This document shows positions 60,485 to 64,000 of a stretch of DNA of 64,000 bases, piece by piece. The notes under the pieces are model-generated. The model did no database searches. It saw only the letters and a program-made list of their open reading frames with translations, and had not been told where the DNA came from. The translations under genes and the position numbers were made by a program. Positions within the stretch are counted from its first letter, which is position 1. Every line of letters starts with the position of its first letter. The stretch covers positions 1 to 64,000 of the forward strand of contig JACRBG010000023.1 of the NCBI GenBank assembly GCA_016234595.1, written 5' to 3'. The DNA is from Chloroflexota bacterium (GTDB lineage: Bacteria > Chloroflexota > Anaerolineae > Aggregatilineales > J027).

Positions 60485-62581
60485 GTGGCTAAACGTTGGG
60501 ATACCTTGCTGGTCGTGCTACTGCTGATTGCAGGTTTTTTGCTGCGGGCATGGAACATCGCTACCCTCCCCCTAGGTTTTTCGGACGAAGAAATTACGAC
60601 CCTGCGTCTGGCCGAAAGCATCCGTGATGGCAATGTGCAGGTCTTTTTTGACACTCACCCATCTGGCACTGAATCATTTTTCCCCATTTTGATTGCGGCC
60701 ACCAAAATGATCGTGGGGGATGGTCTTTTTGTCATGCGCTTTTTGCCTTTAATGGCCTCCTTGTTGACTATGGCCCTCACTTTCGTGGTGGCCCGTCGTC
60801 TATTTGGTCGCGGGGTGGCGTTTATCGCATTATTGGCAATGCTGGCAGGCATTTGGCCCATCATCGCGGCCCGTACAGTTACCGAATCCGCCCTATCTGC
60901 CCTCATGATGTTGGTTGTCCTTGCTGCTGCCCTCAAAGCATTCCATCTCGGCAGACAAATACGCCCCTTATCTCCCACCACTGGGCCCTATACAGTGTTG
61001 GCAGTCGCGATGGCAGCAGCGGCTTATGAGCATTACACCGGATTAATGGCTGGCATCGGCATCTTTGTTTTTGTGCTCTATTTGCGCTCCACCCGCCAAT
61101 CGGTGTCACGTTATCTGTGGTGGAACAGCGGCTATGCGTTGCTTCTAGCCCTTATTTTGGCTCTACCCTATTTCATCTCGGTGCTGCGTAACCCGACCTA
61201 TAGTGGGCCCTATATTTTTATTGCTGAACGCCCGTCCAGCATCATTGCCCTAATTGAATCCATCGGTAAAACGATTTTGGGCTTTTTCTGGCTAGAAGCA
61301 GGCGATAAAAATCCGGCTCACAACGTCCCCGGTTTACCGCTCATTTCATATATCGAGCCTGTTTTCTTAATTTTCGGCATCTACGGAGCTGTTCGTCTCC
61401 GCCGTCAAGCCAATTATGGCCTATTGCTGATCTTTTTTGTTTTAGGCCTGCTGCCGGATATGTGGCTGGATAAAGGCCCAGATTATCGGGCGCTGTCGTT
61501 TGTCTCACCATTAGTCTATATGCTGATTGGTGTGGGTGTTTTTGAGCTCGTCCGGTTTATCAAACAAAGCGATATTCCCATAAGCCTCAGTTGGCTAAAA
61601 AAGCAACAAGGGCGATTGGCATGGCCCGCTCCGGTGGTCTATCTAGTTGCACTCCTCATGCTATTGGATTTCGGGGCGAACATCCTGCGCCTGCGCGACA
61701 ATTTATTCACCAATTGGTCAAAACGGCAGGATATGCAAGCGGCTTATCACACCGATTTAGGTGAGATTGCCCATTATCTTGAAAATAACGCCGACGGTCC
61801 GCCCATCAGTATCTGCGCAACCCCCAGGCCCGGAACAGTCGCGGATTCACGTTTGTTGGAATGGATGCTGCACCGCGAAAACATTCCCTTCCGCATTGCC
61901 AACTGCACCAGCGATTTGATTTTGACAGCCGGGGGCAGTCCGATGCGGCTATTATTTGTGGATGCTGACGAGCGCAATAATGTCCCCGCACCCCTGTTGG
62001 AATGGATACGCCTCGCCCAACCTTTGGAAAACACCAGTCTGCCCAATGGCATGGGGTGGATTATTGATGCCGAGCAAGCCCTAGCAGATATGGGTGGACG
62101 TTTAACCACCTTGAATACACTATACTACCCTCGAGAAACGGGCAGTCCTTTTGAAACTGTTGGGCTACCTTTCCGCTTCAACAATAGCTTAACCCTTATC
62201 GGCATTGAACCAATTTCTGACCAGCCCGAATTTAAACCCGGCGATGTGTTGACCGTCATCAGCTATTGGCGAGTAGATGGCCCATTACCCCCGGACATTG
62301 GCGTTTTTGTGCGCTTACATGACACGCCTCAAGCCAGCCCCTATAATGAAATCAATGGGTTTAATGTTGAAACCAAGCGACTGCGCCCACGTGATGTTGT
62401 TATCCAAGTCGGCTATTTGATTTTGCCGGATACCCTACGAGATCAGGAATATCTGCTCACCCTAGGGGTCTATGAGGGACGCCCGACCAATCAATTGCCC
62501 ATTTTTAACCCCGAAGCACATCAACTACGGGGTAATTATCTCCAAATCAGCCAACCTATTCTCATCAACACAGAAGATTGA
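60485..62581 (+). CDS. GT39/ArnT-type membrane glycosyltransferase
   Basis: A 698-residue protein with about ten to twelve membrane segments in its first 400 residues and a large soluble C-terminal domain. The first loop has FSDEEITTLRLAESI, where the acidic DE motif matches the catalytic site of protein-mannosyl- and ArnT-type transferases, which use lipid-linked sugars. The acceptor is unknown. It starts with GTG behind GGAGGAG. RNase Z follows after seven bases. Confidence 0.82.
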   Translation: MAKRWDTLLVVLLLIAGFLLRAWNIATLPLGFSDEEITTLRLAESIRDGNVQVFFDTHPSGTESFFPILIAATKMIVGDGLFVMRFLPLMASLLTMALTFVVARRLFGRGVAFIALLAMLAGIWPIIAARTVTESALSALMMLVVLAAALKAFHLGRQIRPLSPTTGPYTVLAVAMAAAAYEHYTGLMAGIGIFVFVLYLRSTRQSVSRYLWWNSGYALLLALILALPYFISVLRNPTYSGPYIFIAERPSSIIALIESIGKTILGFFWLEAGDKNPAHNVPGLPLISYIEPVFLIFGIYGAVRLRRQANYGLLLIFFVLGLLPDMWLDKGPDYRALSFVSPLVYMLIGVGVFELVRFIKQSDIPISLSWLKKQQGRLAWPAPVVYLVALLMLLDFGANILRLRDNLFTNWSKRQDMQAAYHTDLGEIAHYLENNADGPPISICATPRPGTVADSRLLEWMLHRENIPFRIANCTSDLILTAGGSPMRLLFVDADERNNVPAPLLEWIRLAQPLENTSLPNGMGWIIDAEQALADMGGRLTTLNTLYYPRETGSPFETVGLPFRFNNSLTLIGIEPISDQPEFKPGDVLTVISYWRVDGPLPPDIGVFVRLHDTPQASPYNEINGFNVETKRLRPRDVVIQVGYLILPDTLRDQEYLLTLGVYEGRPTNQLPIFNPEAHQLRGNYLQISQPILINTED

Positions 62582-62588
62582 AACGCGC

Positions 62589-63569
62589 ATGTTTGAAGTC
62601 ATCTTTCTTGGTACTTCCGCCTCCGCCCCCAGCATCCAACGTGGCCTGCCTGCGTTGGTGGTGCTTGCCAATGAATACCGTTTTTTGGTGGATTGTGGCG
62701 AAGGTACCCAGCGCCAGATTTTGAAAAGTGGCATTGGCTTTCGGCGCTTGGATCATATCTTGCTGACCCACAGCCACCTTGACCACATTTTAGGGCTGGG
62801 CGGATTGATCTCCACTTTTATTCGCTGGGAAGAAGGCATTGAGGGAGTCAAGATTTATGGGGGGATGGCAACCCTAGAGCGTGTGCATGATCTGATTTTT
62901 GATATTGTGGTGCGTGGTGCGCCTGTGCCCATTCCGATTGATCTCATCCCGATTGAAGCCGGGGATGTGATTGTGGAAGACAAACATATGAAAGTGACTG
63001 CTGTGCCAGTGATTCATCGCGGGCCGGGTTGCTTCGGCTTTGTGTTTCAGCAGCACGACCACCGCCAATTTAACCCCGAAAAAGCCACTGAATTGGGCGT
63101 CCCAAATGGGCCAGAACGGGCGTTGTTGGTCAAAGGGGAAGCGATTACATTAACCGATGGGCGAGTGATTACCCCCAATGACGTACTTGGTGAGGTAGTG
63201 CCGGGGGCCAAATTGGTCGTGATTGGTGACGTAGGTGATACCGATAGTTTGCGCCCCTATGTCAAAGATGCTGACTGTCTAGTTATTGAGGCGACCTATA
63301 TGGAAGAGGAACGGCGGTTGGCGAGTGAAGTAGGCCATCTCACCACAATCCAAGCCGCCCAGCTTGCCAAAGATACGGGTGTAAAAACCTTAATCTTGAC
63401 CCATATTTCTCGCCGCAATCACGATCAGGATGTGCGCCACGAGGCCCGCAGTGTGTTTTCCAGCACCTATGTCGCCCGTGATTTTGACCATTATGTGGTG
63501 GCCCGTGCCAAACCCGTGCAAAAACTGCCCCCGCCCAATCGGCGAACTGATAATTCAAGCGAAAAATAA
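62589..63569 (+). CDS. rnz: Ribonuclease Z
   Basis: A 326-residue metallo-beta-lactamase-fold RNase. FLGTSASAPSIQRGLPA and DCGEGTQRQ are the RNase Z signature, and the metal site is HSHLDH at 61-66 (many RNase Z have HLHGDH). HISRR near the C-terminus supplies a later His. It cuts the 3' trailer of tRNA precursors, which fits here because the tRNA-Gly in this window has no encoded CCA. I chose ATG 62589, seven bases after the preceding stop; the frame is open farther upstream within that gene. Confidence 0.88.
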   Translation: MFEVIFLGTSASAPSIQRGLPALVVLANEYRFLVDCGEGTQRQILKSGIGFRRLDHILLTHSHLDHILGLGGLISTFIRWEEGIEGVKIYGGMATLERVHDLIFDIVVRGAPVPIPIDLIPIEAGDVIVEDKHMKVTAVPVIHRGPGCFGFVFQQHDHRQFNPEKATELGVPNGPERALLVKGEAITLTDGRVITPNDVLGEVVPGAKLVVIGDVGDTDSLRPYVKDADCLVIEATYMEEERRLASEVGHLTTIQAAQLAKDTGVKTLILTHISRRNHDQDVRHEARSVFSSTYVARDFDHYVVARAKPVQKLPPPNRRTDNSSEK

Positions 63570-63570
63570 C

Positions 63571-64000
63571 TCACTGGCTTGGTATTTTGCCAACTGCCTC
63601 GCCTTGCGGTGGTTCATAGGGGGCGAATACACCATCCCGATAAATCACCACCTTGCGATCTTTAAATCGCTGGATAAGCCCATCGGTATAGCCGCCATCG
63701 GGGTCACGCGCCAAAACATATTCGCTGTCGAGATAGGGGCTAGTCAACGCCATCAATGCGCCCACTTCCCGCCACATACGGGCTTCAGGCAAGTAGGCAA
63801 TAATCAAGACGGGTCGGTTATCATCGCCGCGTAGACGGTCAACTCGTTCGATTTGGTCTGCCCCGATAATCCCATAACGATAGAGCTTATCAATCCGGTG
63901 TGGAGTATAGCCCACCAACGACATGCCAATCGCCAGCGCCGCTAGCATATATACCCCGCTACGCAGGTGCAGTCCTTTGAGCATATCGGCTACGCCAGTG
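63571..64000 (-). CDS. Membrane protein fragment (5' end outside the window)
   Basis: The frame stays open to the window end, so this is the C-terminal part of a longer protein; an internal ATG at 63984 is not needed as a start. One membrane segment (GVYMLAALAIGMSLVGY) is followed by about 115 soluble residues with RPVLIIAYLPEAR and the strand KVVIYRDGVFAPY. It may be the tail of another membrane glycosyltransferase like that at 60485; this is a guess. It converges with rnz, with one base between the stops. Confidence 0.6.
   Translation of the reverse strand, partial: TGVADMLKGLHLRSGVYMLAALAIGMSLVGYTPHRIDKLYRYGIIGADQIERVDRLRGDDNRPVLIIAYLPEARMWREVGALMALTSPYLDSEYVLARDPDGGYTDGLIQRFKDRKVVIYRDGVFAPYEPPQGEAVGKIPSQ

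Noticed and set aside
62472-62588. Upstream extension of RNase Z into the glycosyltransferase gene
   Set aside because: It would overlap the preceding gene by over 100 bases; the family start MFEVIFLGT lies at 62589.

Overview
The window looks like chromosomal DNA of a bacterium of the phylum Chloroflexota, probably class Anaerolineae. This is an inference from gene content: a Tad-type pilus locus, many Ser/Thr kinase/FHA/roadblock signalling parts, MeaB with a stand-alone B12-binding mutase subunit, DnaD-type replication genes, secreted SH3/glycosidase proteins and GatA. Base composition is near 50% G+C by eye and even throughout. I see no rRNA, phage, insertion sequence or CRISPR array. The only mobile element is an intein inside dnaB. 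Both strands are densely coded, with one gene-free stretch over 300 bases (10309-10724).

Layout. 1-4341 (+): a signalling block of PP2C phosphatase (cut by the window edge), a DnaJ-VWA fusion, a zinc-ribbon FHA protein, a small unknown protein, an OmpR-type regulator, a COG2229-type GTPase and Hsp20. 4346-7444 (-): cytochrome P460-like lipoprotein, sugar nucleotidyltransferase and gatA. 7705-15032 (mostly +): GT4 glycosyltransferase, metallophosphoesterase, ComEA, a YhfC-like membrane protein (-), DinB-like protein, YgfZ/GcvT-like protein and a membrane protein. 15087-23791: aldehyde dehydrogenase (-), a 1383-residue Ig-repeat lipoprotein, DM13 protein, CutA, tRNA-Gly (-), a lipoprotein and a TIM-barrel isomerase. 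23793-34123 (-): thrC-pheA operon, YbjN-like protein, meaB and the B12 subunit, a reductoisomerase-like protein, a double GNAT protein, a Ser/Thr kinase and a pseudo-receiver/roadblock protein. 34414-35799 (-): solute-binding protein. 36381-41159 (-): dnaB (with intein), dnaD and a two-headed DnaC/IstB-type ATPase. 41289-46824: M23 peptidase, VanW protein, HdeD-like protein, GNAT, PIG-L deacetylase and hibernation factor. 46874-55882 (-): comF, tadC, tadB, cpaF, cpaE, cpaB, then a DegS/DegU-like pair. 56174-64000: two paralogous secreted glycosidases, small proteins, a GT39-like membrane glycosyltransferase, RNase Z and a truncated membrane protein.

How the genes fit together. PP2C, FHA and the Ser/Thr kinase imply phospho-Thr signalling. 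The COG2229-type GTPase (3400-3915) and the roadblock protein (32993-34123) are the kind of pair that works together elsewhere, although they lie 29 kb apart here. The dnaB-dnaD-ATPase operon is a complete helicase-loading module. The tad genes supply the motor and platform of a pilus but no pilin or prepilin peptidase is in view. The most unusual items are the DnaJ-VWA fusion, the two-headed helicase loader with a degenerate second site, the reductoisomerase-like protein with altered catalytic residues, the pseudo-receiver/roadblock protein, and an Ig-repeat lipoprotein whose last five repeats carry paired cysteines. I see no clear defence system or other wholly new multi-gene system; the strongest novelty candidates are these altered protein architectures.
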